Shown: positions 18,201 to 24,996 of the stretch, one piece after another
Position numbering within the stretch: position 1 is the stretch's first letter
How the letters are laid out: every line of letters begins with the position of its first letter
NCBI RefSeq assembly: GCF_004006015.1
Contig: NZ_CP034766.1
Span: 2,389,001-2,453,000 of the forward strand
Source: Rhodococcus sp. X156
GTDB taxonomy: Bacteria > Actinomycetota > Actinomycetes > Mycobacteriales > Mycobacteriaceae
DNA length: 64,000 nucleotides
Direction: 5' to 3'
The notes under the pieces: generated by a model
What the model was told of the DNA's origin: nothing
Databases searched by the model: none
What the model saw: only the letters and a program-made list of their open reading frames with translations
Made by a program: the position numbers and the translations under genes

Positions 18201-19160
18201 CGATCCGGCAGACATGGCGGGCCGCGGGTCGATGTCGTGCATCAGCAGCTCCACCAGCGCGTCCTCCACCACGGTTCCGGCCTTGGTGGCGGGGGCAGTG
18301 ATGATGCTGCGCAGCTCGTCCTTGGCCATGGGTCCGACCACGAGCGGTCCGGCCGCCAGGACCGGAACCAGGGTGGGCTCGGACGCGGCCGAGGCGTAGA
18401 AGTCGGCGCGCAGTCCCAGGACCACCACCAGGTGCTCGGGGAGGTCGACAATGGCGTGCAGGAACTGCGCGCGCAGATCCGCATCAGCGCACAGGGTCCA
18501 CAGCTCCTCACACTGGTCCACGACCAGGACTCGGCGCTCCGTGCCGGCGTGGTCAAGAATGGCGTCGAGTGCCGCCACCGGCTGTGCGCCCGGGGTGATC
18601 ACAATGGCGGAGGACAGCTTTGGGGAGAGCTCTCCGGAATTGACCTTGGCGACGAGTCCCGCTCTCAGCAGCGACGACTTTCCCGATCCCGACGGGCCGA
18701 TCACCGTGACGACGCGGGGCGTGCCCTGCTCGGCGGCGTGGCGCACCCGCGCGACGAGCTGCTCGGTCAGGGTCTCGCGCCCGAAGAACCAGGCCGCGTC
18801 AGCCTCCTGGAACGCCTCGAGCCCCCGGTAGGGCGAGGCCGTGCTGCTCGACCGTGGACCGTGGTCCTGCCGGGCTCGGGCGATGGCCTCGTGCCAGGCC
18901 TGGTGCGCCGACTCCGCCACCACTCCGCAGGCGACGAGCACTGCGGTGAACATCCCGAGACTGGCCTTGGTCGGGACGTGCTGTCCGGAGCTCCATCCGG
19001 CGATCGTCCCCTGCGGAACGCCGGAGATTCCGGCCACCGCGCGCACGCTGAGTCCGGTTTGCTCACGCAACGCAGTTAATGCTGCGGCCAGCTCGTCCCT
19101 GGTGCGTATTGCTGCCGGATCGGGGCCCTGCGTCAGCGCGTCATCCACCCGTGTCGTCAC
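15282..19160 (-). CDS. HTH-nSTAND1 NTPase with 14-blade WD40 tail
   Basis: This 1292-aa protein combines an XRE-like helix-turn-helix (about 22-95), an nSTAND1-type ATPase starting at SPYRGLEAFQEADAAWFFGR (109) with Walker A GPSGSGKSS (155-163) and Walker B VLVVDQCEEL (211-220), a single membrane helix (about 540-564), and a long beta-propeller region to the C-terminus. I count 14 blade-ending phrases such as SLWDVS, RIWDAT, HLWDLR and RLWHTA, enough for two seven-blade propellers. STAND proteins are ATP-driven signal switches; ligand sensing by the propellers is inferred. GTG 19160 is 8 nt behind TAGAGT (minus strand, 19174-19169). It faces a small LuxR-type regulator. Confidence 0.85.
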   Translation of the reverse strand: MTTRVDDALTQGPDPAAIRTRDELAAALTALREQTGLSVRAVAGISGVPQGTIAGWSSGQHVPTKASLGMFTAVLVACGVVAESAHQAWHEAIARARQDHGPRSSSTASPYRGLEAFQEADAAWFFGRETLTEQLVARVRHAAEQGTPRVVTVIGPSGSGKSSLLRAGLVAKVNSGELSPKLSSAIVITPGAQPVAALDAILDHAGTERRVLVVDQCEELWTLCADADLRAQFLHAIVDLPEHLVVVLGLRADFYASAASEPTLVPVLAAGPLVVGPMAKDELRSIITAPATKAGTVVEDALVELLMHDIDPRPAMSAGSLPLLSHALLSTWTRAQARWPQGRSPRGAGELQRSLTAADYGATGGIGGAVQQSAEVAFGELTPRQQVAARRIFLRLISVAEDSEAKRRARRTELSVGDDEDVRTVVNQFARRRLLTVDAEFVEVSHEALLRAWGRLREWVDADRAGLILQRQLVQAAQLWQDSGRETGALLSGSRLTVLGEWVETGDHHADLTELERAFLAASTAHAAEQEQRDRRRVTVLRWLVSGLAVLFVVAMVAATTAMVARTSANQQRTAAEHARDEATSRQVATASVGMRDKDPALSAQLALAAFRVSPTLEARSALLDSTASHTPSRVLGPGGGTVSAVSADGSLLASASADGVVRLSALAASPAAPTPLGELRAVEVATPLFALALSPDRRLLSVGGGGGTSLWDVSTPTSPRRVATLTGEEQVLESLQFSPDGQHLVGGTATAVLLRWDLRDSANPVALAPLPQPGGGRTVVAFSPDGRLLATGGRESSLRIWDATDVAALARPRHEVAPNGSAKHFLGLAFSPDSRTLAAATTGRTVERWLVTDPSAPQAQAPLTGFTNYVNDVAYSSDGTMLAAGSSDDTTRTWQTGTDQLLETLPGPAVITSVQFSPGWPGQGDVSLVTSDVDGTTRVWPIPGPVLPGARDTVFVNPVSADGATVLVGTGGSDPSLHLWDLRDPQHARRLPDLTPAAGTRLSGAAALSRDGTLAAGGTSSGGVWFWDLTDRERPQPVGPPVQAVEGLVGVVTLSPDGRLAAVAAQDGRVVNVYDLTDRGNIRLASALSTTNYPQALAFSPSGRLVAAATADNAVTLWDVGNPASPREVSTVSGFSGTAQAVAFSADGTTLAAGSADRTIRLWNVAEPERPRELARISELTGAVYSLAFSSTGHRLAAGLGGGALWVWDTTQPAQPTQHAVLTAYPGRVNDAQFGRDDATVAGSGPDKVVRLWHTAPASAAEQVCRSGGAAITEQEWQRYLPGVPYERLCS

Positions 19161-19321
19161 GAGGCGGCACTCTATCGCCGCAGGTCAGGGGATTTCGGTG
19201 TATTGACTATGTATCGCCTTGGTCTCGTCCGTGCCCGTGCGGTACGCGGTCGGTCACGATGAGTTCGCTGCCATCGCAGCACGGGTCGGGGCCCGTTCCT
19301 CCACCGGAAGGCTCGCCACCA

Positions 19322-19627
19322 ATGATGCTCACGTCCGCACCTCCGCCTGCCCCCGCCGTCGACCGAGGCCCGGCCGGCCCCTGCCGAGAGTCGCTGCTGA
19401 CCCGCCCCGCACTGAGCAAGCGGGAGATCGAGGTCGTCCTGGCCTGGCTGCGCTCAGACTCCAAGATCACCGCGTGCCGCCGGCTCTACATCTCGGTGGG
19501 CACCATGAACACCCACCTGTCCCGCGTCCGCGCCAAGTACGCCGACGTCGGTCGCCCCGCACCCACCAAGGCCGCGCTGCTCGCCCGGGCGCTGCAGGAC
19601 AACCTCACCACGCTCGAGGAGTGGTGA
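19322..19627 (+). CDS. Small LuxR-type DNA-binding regulator
   Basis: A 101-aa protein whose C-terminal two thirds is a LuxR/GerE helix-turn-helix (LSKREIEVVLAWLRSD...ISVGTMNTHLSRVRAKY). It lacks a receiver or ligand domain, so it binds DNA without an obvious input of its own. Similar stand-alone HTH proteins exist in Rhodococcus and Nocardia genomes. ATG 19322 follows GGAAGG; ATG 19259 is an alternative. It is divergent to the nSTAND protein with 161 bp between, which suggests that the two could be functionally linked. Confidence 0.75.
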   Translation: MMLTSAPPPAPAVDRGPAGPCRESLLTRPALSKREIEVVLAWLRSDSKITACRRLYISVGTMNTHLSRVRAKYADVGRPAPTKAALLARALQDNLTTLEEW

Positions 19628-20070
19628 CCCCCTGCCTCGTCGCAGCATCATCGTCGGCGCCGCTGCAGCAGGGACTGGTCTCGCACGAGGGGGCGACGCC
19701 ATTCCCGGGGCTGCAGAAAAGGCGCTGTGCGAGGGGTTTGGGTGTCGTTGCTGTCGATCGAACAGCAGATGGCGCAGGAGAGCCGGAAAGGGCACCGTTC
19801 TTCCTGTCGTTCACCGGAGCATCCACCGCTGAGGAAGAGGAATGCATCGCCATGGCACCAGCCCAGGAAAGGCTGATCGCCAACGAGATCACCGCGGACT
19901 CTCGCGGTGGGTGGGAATGCTGATGTTCGTCAGTGGCCGCATGCTGGACGAGCAGCGCCGCCCATGACTTGTCCGGCGGATGGCTGAGCGCTCCGCTGGA
20001 TGATGAAGCCGGGGCCGGAGGGGAGCCGGCCCGGGTGGTGTGCCGATGGGGGCATCGGCACAGCATCCTG

Positions 20071-20109
20071 ACGGCACCTCCATCCCGCACGCCGGGACGG
20101 AGGTGCCGT
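20071..20109 (+). terminator. Long hairpin, probable terminator
   Basis: ACGGCACCTCC (20071-20081) pairs perfectly with GGAGGTGCCGT (20099-20109), and inside TCCCG pairs with CGGGA around CACGC. No U-run follows, as is common in GC-rich actinobacteria. It would end transcripts from the LuxR-type gene or the micro-ORF. Confidence 0.6.
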
Positions 20110-20157
20110 TCGGTGTTCCCTCTGCCGTTCGGTGTTCTCTGCCGTTCTGTGTTCACC
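20104..20157 (+). repeat. Three tandem direct repeats upstream of the monooxygenase
   Basis: The unit TGCCGTTCGGTGTTC occurs at 20104 and 20123 and with one change (TGCCGTTCTGTGTTC) at 20140, so copies start 19 and 17 bp apart. The array ends 71 bp before the GTG start of the luciferase-like gene, where a regulator binding several sites in a row could act. Confidence 0.7.
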
Positions 20158-20228
20158 GTGTCCGGGCGCCCACACGGTGCGTCCGTAGACTCCGCGCGTA
20201 GCCGGTGAATCCCTGGGAGGCCTGCCCC

Positions 20229-21269
20229 GTGCGTCTTGGCATCGACAGCTTCGTCTCCGCGGTCACCGACCCGGAGACCGACCAGGTGGTCAGCCCCGTC
20301 GACCGGGTGGCGCACCTGCTGGAGGAGGTCACCCGCGCCGACGAGGTGGGCCTGGACCACTTCGGCATCGGCGAGCACCACCGGAGCGAGTACTACGACT
20401 CCGCCCCGGCTGTGCTGCTGGCCGCCGCCGCAGCGCGCACCTCGCGCATCCGGCTGAACAGCGCCGTGGCCGTGCTCAGTGCCGCCGACCCGGTGCGCGT
20501 GTTCCAGGAGTTCGCCACCCTGGACCTGGTCTCCCGCGGCCGCACCGACCTCGTCGTCGGGCGCGGTTCCTTCACCGAGGCGTTTCCGCTGTTCGGGCTG
20601 AGCCTGCGCGACTACGACACCCTGTTCAGCGAGAAGCTCGACCTGCTGCTGAAGATCCGGGACTCGGTCACCGTCACCTGGTCGGGCGAGCACCGCCCCG
20701 CGCTCACCGGCCAGGCCGTGTACCCGCGCCCCGTGCAGGACCCGCTGCCCATCTGGCTGGGCGTGGGCGGCACCCCGGAGTCGTTCGCCCGCGCGGGGCT
20801 GCTCGGTCTGCCCCTGATGGTGGCCATCATCGGCGGGCAGCCACGGCAGTTCGCCCCGCTGGTGGACCTCTACCGGCGCGCAGGCGCGCAGGCCGGGCAC
20901 CCACCGGAGCAGCTGAAGGTCGGCGTGCACGTCTTCGGCTACGTCGCCGACACCGACCAGCGGGCCGCTGACGAGTTCTTCCCGGGCTGGCTGGAGATCT
21001 TCACCCGCATCGCCCAGGAGCGCGGCGGGGCCCGGCCGAGCCGGGCCGGCTACGACGCCACCTGTGGACCCAGCGGCGCCTACTTCATCGGCGCCCCGGA
21101 CACGGTGGCGGCCAAGCTGCTGCGGCTGTCGGCGGACCTCGGCGGGGTCGACCGCGTGTCCCTGCAGATGACCAACGTCCGGCTGGCCCACCACGCCCTG
21201 CTGCACGGCATCGAGCTGCTGGGCACCGCGGTGGCCCCCATCGTCCGCGAGGCGCTCGGCAGCGAGTAG
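20229..21269 (+). CDS. Luciferase-like (LLM) flavin-dependent oxidoreductase
   Basis: The 346-aa TIM-barrel protein belongs to the bacterial-luciferase-like monooxygenases, which use FMNH2 or F420 supplied from elsewhere. Phrases such as HFGIGEHHRSEYYDSAPAVL, IRLNSAVAVLSAADPVRVFQEF and WLGVGGTPESFARAGLLGL are typical of this group. GTG 20229 is chosen because GGGAGG (20215-20220) gives an ideal ribosome-binding site; the upstream GTG 20205 lacks one. The substrate is unknown. dinB follows 41 bp later on the same strand and may be co-transcribed. Confidence 0.85.
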   Translation: MRLGIDSFVSAVTDPETDQVVSPVDRVAHLLEEVTRADEVGLDHFGIGEHHRSEYYDSAPAVLLAAAAARTSRIRLNSAVAVLSAADPVRVFQEFATLDLVSRGRTDLVVGRGSFTEAFPLFGLSLRDYDTLFSEKLDLLLKIRDSVTVTWSGEHRPALTGQAVYPRPVQDPLPIWLGVGGTPESFARAGLLGLPLMVAIIGGQPRQFAPLVDLYRRAGAQAGHPPEQLKVGVHVFGYVADTDQRAADEFFPGWLEIFTRIAQERGGARPSRAGYDATCGPSGAYFIGAPDTVAAKLLRLSADLGGVDRVSLQMTNVRLAHHALLHGIELLGTAVAPIVREALGSE

Positions 21270-21310
21270 ACCGTTCGAGGAGGCGGGGCAGAACAGGGAG
21301 AGGCAGGACG

Positions 21311-22687
21311 GTGGACTCGGGCGTGCTGATCGTGCACGTGGACGCCGATGCGTTCTTCGCCAGCGTGGAGCAGCGCCAGAAGCCCTCGCTCGCCCACTCC
21401 CCGGTCATCGTCGGCGGGCTCGGCCCGCGGGGTGTGGTGGCCACCGCCAGCTACGAGGCCCGGCACTTCGGCGTGGGCTCGGCGATGTCCACCGCCACGG
21501 CGCTGCGCCGGTGCCCCAGCGGAATGTTCCTGTCCCCACGGATGCGGGCCTACCGGGAGCACTCCGCGGCCATCATGGCGGTGCTGCGGGAGCGGGCGGA
21601 CGTGCTGGAGCAGGTGAGCATCGACGAGGCGTACCTGCAGGTGACCCTGGACGGCGACGACCCGCGGGAGGTGGTGGCGGCCCTGGCCGAGCAGGTGTGG
21701 CTGCGCACCGGGCTGCGGGTGTCGGTGGGTGCGGGCGCGTCCAAGCTGGTGGCCAAGCTGGCGGCGGGCGCGGCCAAGCCCCGCGGGGTGCGGGTGGTGA
21801 CGCGCGCCGAGGAGCAGGCGTTCCTGGACGCGCTGCCGGTGTCGGCGCTGCCCGGGGTGGGGCCCATCGCGCAGACCAAGCTGGCCGAGGTCGGGGTGCG
21901 GACCGTGGCCGAGCTGCGGGTGCAGCAGCCGCGGTCGATGGAGCGGTTGCTGGGGGTGGCCGCCGGGCACGCGGCCCTGGCGCTGGCGCACGGGCAGGAC
22001 ACCCGGCCGGTGGCGCCGGGCGGGCCGGCCAAGTCGATCAGCGCCGAGCGGACCATGGACTTCGACGTGCCCGCCTCCCGGCTCGACCCGGTGCTCGACC
22101 ACGTCCTCGCCGCGGCGCACACCCGGCTGGTGGCCGCCGGCGTCGCGGCCCGCACCGTCACCGTGCGATTGCGGGACGCACAGTTCGTCACCATCGGCCG
22201 GTCGGTGTCGCTGGGCAGCGCGTCGGCACAGCTGGGCCCGCTGCGCGCCGCGGCCCGCGACGCCCTGCAGGCCAGCATCAGCGCCCTCGGCCTGGACGCC
22301 GAGGAGGAGTCCGGTGCCGGGGCGCGGCTGCTCGGGGTGGCGCTGTCCGCGCTCACCCAGGACGCGCAGCTGAGCCTGCTGCCCGACGAGGACACCGCCA
22401 CGGCGGACACCACGCTCCCGGAGGCGGCCCCGGCGGCAGCTGCCGCCGCGGCGACCCCGCCGCAGTGGCCGGTGGGGACGGACGTGGCGCACGACGAGCA
22501 CGGCCGCGGCTGGGTGGTGCGCCACGTGGACGCCGAGCACGCCCCGTCCGGGCACGCCGAGGTGGTGGTCCGGTTCGAGGAGGCCGACTCGCGCACCGCG
22601 GTGCAGCGCCGCTTCGCCGTGGACGACACCCAGCTGCGCGCGGTGGACCCAGCGCCAGTGCGCCCACCGCAGCAGGCGCGCACGTAA
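21311..22687 (+). CDS. dinB: DNA polymerase IV
   Basis: The 458-aa Y-family polymerase copies past DNA lesions. Catalytic acidic residues are Asp11 (HVDADAFFASVEQ) and Asp105-Glu106 (QVSIDEAYL). After the little finger there is a clamp-binding-like peptide QLSLLP and then an extra domain of about 70 residues (from WPVGTDVAHDEHGRGWVV), as in mycobacterial DinB1. No SOS box precedes it, which agrees with DinB of mycobacteria not belonging to the LexA regulon as far as I recall. GTG 21311 follows GAGAGGCAGG. Confidence 0.92.
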   Translation: MDSGVLIVHVDADAFFASVEQRQKPSLAHSPVIVGGLGPRGVVATASYEARHFGVGSAMSTATALRRCPSGMFLSPRMRAYREHSAAIMAVLRERADVLEQVSIDEAYLQVTLDGDDPREVVAALAEQVWLRTGLRVSVGAGASKLVAKLAAGAAKPRGVRVVTRAEEQAFLDALPVSALPGVGPIAQTKLAEVGVRTVAELRVQQPRSMERLLGVAAGHAALALAHGQDTRPVAPGGPAKSISAERTMDFDVPASRLDPVLDHVLAAAHTRLVAAGVAARTVTVRLRDAQFVTIGRSVSLGSASAQLGPLRAAARDALQASISALGLDAEEESGAGARLLGVALSALTQDAQLSLLPDEDTATADTTLPEAAPAAAAAAATPPQWPVGTDVAHDEHGRGWVVRHVDAEHAPSGHAEVVVRFEEADSRTAVQRRFAVDDTQLRAVDPAPVRPPQQART

Positions 22688-22689
22688 GG

Positions 22690-22770
22690 GGCCACCCGGA
22701 GCTCGCGGCTGCTCGACAGGTGGCCTGGGGCGGCCACCCGGAGCGGGCGGGGGGTGCTCGACGGGTGGCC
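22690..22770. repeat. Duplicated stem-loop (REP-like) after dinB
   Basis: Two 36-39 bp units, 22690-22725 and 22732-22770, share the plan GGCCACCcgGAGC-loop-GCTCgac-GGTGGCC. Both stems are kept while the loops differ. They start right behind the dinB stop and could end its transcript or be a palindromic repeat element. Confidence 0.75.
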
Positions 22771-23040
22771 GGTATGGGGGCTGGCCCGTCAACCGCCTCT
22801 CGGCGAGTGGCCGCTCGTAGCGGCTGAAGGTGAGGCCCGGGGGTGAATCGGACCAGCCGATCGGTACAACGCTGGGAGGCCCGGAACATTCCCGCCCCGG
22901 GTCACTCGTTCAGCAGGTCAGCGCCGGGCCGGCGGTGCCGGAGGAACAACCCGGTGTGCTCGCGGAGACCACGGCAAGGGCTCCGGGGATGGTGCCGGCG
23001 TAGCCGGGCCCCGCCTGCGCCGGCGACCCACCCCGAGGCG
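22771..23040. other. Intergenic stretch without recognised gene
   Basis: About 270 bp between the stem-loops and the SOS-controlled gene. Frames here lack codon structure and no RNA gene is visible. The last bases should hold the -35 region for the gene at 23054, but no good -35 match is seen. Confidence 0.4.
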
Positions 23041-23045
23041 CATAC

Positions 23046-23061
23046 TCGAACACATGTTCGA
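23046..23061. promoter_or_regulatory. SOS box (LexA site) covering a start codon
   Basis: TCGAACACATGTTCGA matches the actinobacterial/Gram-positive SOS box TCGAAC-N4-GTTCGA exactly, and symmetry extends one more base pair on each side (ACTCGAACA/TGTTCGAGT). A CATACT -10 box lies at 23041-23046, overlapping the site, and ATG 23054 is inside it, so LexA would cover the -10, transcription start and start codon. Confidence 0.88.
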
Positions 23062-23368
23062 GTCATGGCCGCCGCAGTTCGACCCGCCGTGTCGCCGGGA
23101 GGTCCAGCCGCCCCGGCCGGTGCTCGTCGACCTGGGGGCGGTGCTGCCCACGCCGCCGCCCACCAAGGGGGCGCTGCCCATGCGGGTGCGCGCCGGCGGG
23201 CTCAGCTTCACCGGGCAGACCGAGGGGGCGCTGCTGGCGTGGGCCCGCACCACCCAGGGCGCCTGGCTCGGCTTCGTCCGCTTCACGGTGCGCACGGCCA
23301 ACGGCCAGGGCAGCGTGGAGCTCCAGCAGTGGGTGCCCGACCAGGCGCTGCGCCCTGCAGACGACTGA
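23054..23368 (+). CDS. SOS-controlled protein of unknown function
   Basis: I do not recognise this 104-aa protein. It starts MFESWPPQFDPP, has a Pro-rich first third, then a compact region with alternating polar and hydrophobic residues (MRVRAGGLSFTGQTEGALLAW, VRFTVRTANGQGSVELQQWV) that could be a small beta fold; no Cys pair, no membrane helix. ATG 23054 is 7 nt behind CATACT and inside a perfect SOS box, so expression should be leaderless and induced by DNA damage. It follows dinB on the same strand and ends in a strong bidirectional terminator. Confidence 0.65.
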   Translation: MFESWPPQFDPPCRREVQPPRPVLVDLGAVLPTPPPTKGALPMRVRAGGLSFTGQTEGALLAWARTTQGAWLGFVRFTVRTANGQGSVELQQWVPDQALRPADD

Positions 23369-23405
23369 GGCGCCGCGACGGCGGTTCTCCGCTGCGGCGC
23401 CTCAG
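23365..23405. terminator. Bidirectional terminator
   Basis: CTGAGGCGCCGC (23365-23376) pairs with GCGGCGCCTCAG (23394-23405), a perfect 12-bp stem. It includes the stop of the SOS gene and ends 18 bp before the stop of the convergent MFS gene, so it serves both. Confidence 0.85.
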
Positions 23406-23422
23406 TGGCTCGGGGGCGGTGG

Positions 23423-24877
23423 CTAGCCGGGAACGCTGATCTTGGCCCGCTCCTCCTTGCGCACCTTCTGGTGCGGGATGAACAGCGCCACCACGGCAGC
23501 CAGGCCCGACATGATCGCGCACGCCAGGAACAGCTGTCGGTAGGCGGTGAGCGAGGGCACCGCGATGCTGCCGATGGCCACCGTGCTGGCCGCCAGGATG
23601 CTGCCGCCGACCGCGCTGGCCAGCGAGCTGCCGACCGAGCGGACCAGGGTGTTCAGCCCGTTGGCCGCGGCGATCTCGTGCGACGGGGTGTGCGCGTTGA
23701 TCAACGACGGCATGGCCGCGTAGCCGATGCCCGTGCCGATGCCGACGATGGTGGTGCCCGCGATCACCTGGAACAGCGACCCGGTCATCACCATGCGCAG
23801 CAGCCAGCCCACGGCCACGATCACCGCGCCCAGGGCCAGCGTCTGCGGGCCACCACGCACGGCGACCAGCTTGGCCGAGATGGGCGCGAAGAACAGCATG
23901 CACAAGCCGCTGGGCAGCAGCGCGAGTCCACCCACCAGCATGGAGGAGCCGAAGCCGTAGCCGCTGGACTCCGGCGCCTGCACGTAGGAGGAGGTGCCGA
24001 TCAGCGAGGCGTACAGCGCGAAGCCGAACAGCGCGGAGGCGATGTTGGTCAGCAGGATGGGCGGGCGGCGCAGGGCCACCAGGTCGACCAGCGGGTCCTT
24101 GGCGCGGTGCTGCCACCAGCCGAAGACCGCGAAGAGCACCACCGAGAGCGCCAGCAGGCCGATCACCTTGGCCGAGCCCCAGCCCCACTTCGACGTCTCG
24201 GCCAGCGGCAGCAGCAGCGAGACGAGGGCGCCGGCCAGCAGGACGGTGCCCAGCGCGTCGATGCGACCGCCACTGCGTGCACGCGCCTCCGGGACGAACG
24301 CCAGCACACCGGCGAAGGCGATGGCGCTGCCGCCGGCCATCATCCAGAACAGGACGTGGAAGTCGGCGTGGTCGGAGATGTAGCCGGCCAACGGAAGGCC
24401 CAGTGCACCGCCCACACCCAGCATGGCGCTGACGATGGCGATGCCGGTGCCGGCCCGCTCCTTGGGCAGCAGCGTGCTGAGCAGGCTGATGCCCAGCGGG
24501 ACGGCCGCCATGGAGATGCCCTGGATGGCGCGGCCGAAGATGAGCAGGGCGATGTTGCTGGTGACGGCGGTGATCAGCGAGCCGAGGACCAGCACGCCCA
24601 GGGCGATGAGCAGCATCCGCCGCTTGCCGAACATGTCCCCCATGCGGCCGAGCACCGGGATGGAGATGGCGGCGACCAGCAGGGTGGAGGTGAGCAGCCA
24701 CTGCACGTTGTCCGGCGAGGTCTCCAGCTGGACCGGGAGCCGGGCCAGCACGGGGATGAGGATGGACTGCGACAGCGACACCACCAGGGCACCCAGTCCG
24801 ACGAAGAGCAGCCAGGCGCCGGTCCGTCCTGGTGGAGCCTCGCTGGAGGTGCTGGTGGGGGCGGTGTCAGCGGTCAT
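23423..24877 (-). CDS. MFS drug efflux transporter
   Basis: The 484-aa membrane protein has 12-14 helices and MFS motif A GRMGDMFGKRRMLL between helices 2 and 3, an exporter-type motif C region GVGGALGLPLAGYI, and a pair of C-terminal helices ending in a basic tail. It is divergent to a TetR gene with two palindromic sites between. ATG 24877 follows AGGAGAT on the minus strand; the longer frame to 24943 runs into an operator. Likely exports a toxic small molecule; which one is unknown. Confidence 0.85.
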   Translation of the reverse strand: MTADTAPTSTSSEAPPGRTGAWLLFVGLGALVVSLSQSILIPVLARLPVQLETSPDNVQWLLTSTLLVAAISIPVLGRMGDMFGKRRMLLIALGVLVLGSLITAVTSNIALLIFGRAIQGISMAAVPLGISLLSTLLPKERAGTGIAIVSAMLGVGGALGLPLAGYISDHADFHVLFWMMAGGSAIAFAGVLAFVPEARARSGGRIDALGTVLLAGALVSLLLPLAETSKWGWGSAKVIGLLALSVVLFAVFGWWQHRAKDPLVDLVALRRPPILLTNIASALFGFALYASLIGTSSYVQAPESSGYGFGSSMLVGGLALLPSGLCMLFFAPISAKLVAVRGGPQTLALGAVIVAVGWLLRMVMTGSLFQVIAGTTIVGIGTGIGYAAMPSLINAHTPSHEIAAANGLNTLVRSVGSSLASAVGGSILAASTVAIGSIAVPSLTAYRQLFLACAIMSGLAAVVALFIPHQKVRKEERAKISVPG

Positions 24878-24935
24878 TCGCGGAGATCTCCTCATCGTGG
24901 GGTCGGGCACGCCTGCCGGCGTGGCCGACCGGGGA

Positions 24936-24973
24936 GTCAACACTGTTGACCTGGGGGTGTCAACAGTGTTGAC
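24936..24973. promoter_or_regulatory. Twin TetR operators
   Basis: GTCAACACTGTTGAC (24936-24950) and GTCAACAGTGTTGAC (24959-24973) are identical 7-bp inverted repeats around one variable base. Their centres are 23 bp apart, about two helical turns, so two TetR dimers could bind on one face. They lie between the divergent MFS and TetR starts and just before the TetR -10 box CATAAT (24985-24990). Confidence 0.85.
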
Positions 24974-24996
24974 AGACGCTCGGGCATAATGGGCAA

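Larger units (their letters stand above)
19628..20228 (+). other. 600-bp gene-poor region with a possible micro-ORF
   Basis: No gene of normal size is supported here. Behind the purine-rich GAGGAAGAGG (19831-19840) two tiny frames open: ATG 19842 to 19967 (41 aa) and ATG 19852 to 19923 (23 aa, MAPAQERLIANEITADS... ending GGWEC). The first has the better spacing; neither has homology I recognise. Downstream come a small hairpin TGCCGATG-ggg-CATCGGCA (20041-20060), a long hairpin at 20071-20109 and three direct repeats at 20104-20157. Confidence 0.35.

Noticed and set aside
15282-19160. nSTAND-WD40 protein as a defined anti-phage system
   Set aside because: STAND ATPases occur in defence systems, but no effector nuclease, no other defence gene and no mobile element border is visible here.
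20041-20060. Hairpin TGCCGATG-ggg-CATCGGCA as a separate regulatory element
   Set aside because: It is short and lies directly before the much stronger 39-nt hairpin; treated as part of the same terminator region.
20205-20228. GTG 20205 as start of the LLM gene
   Set aside because: No ribosome-binding site and an extra eight untypical residues; GTG 20229 has GGGAGG at good spacing.
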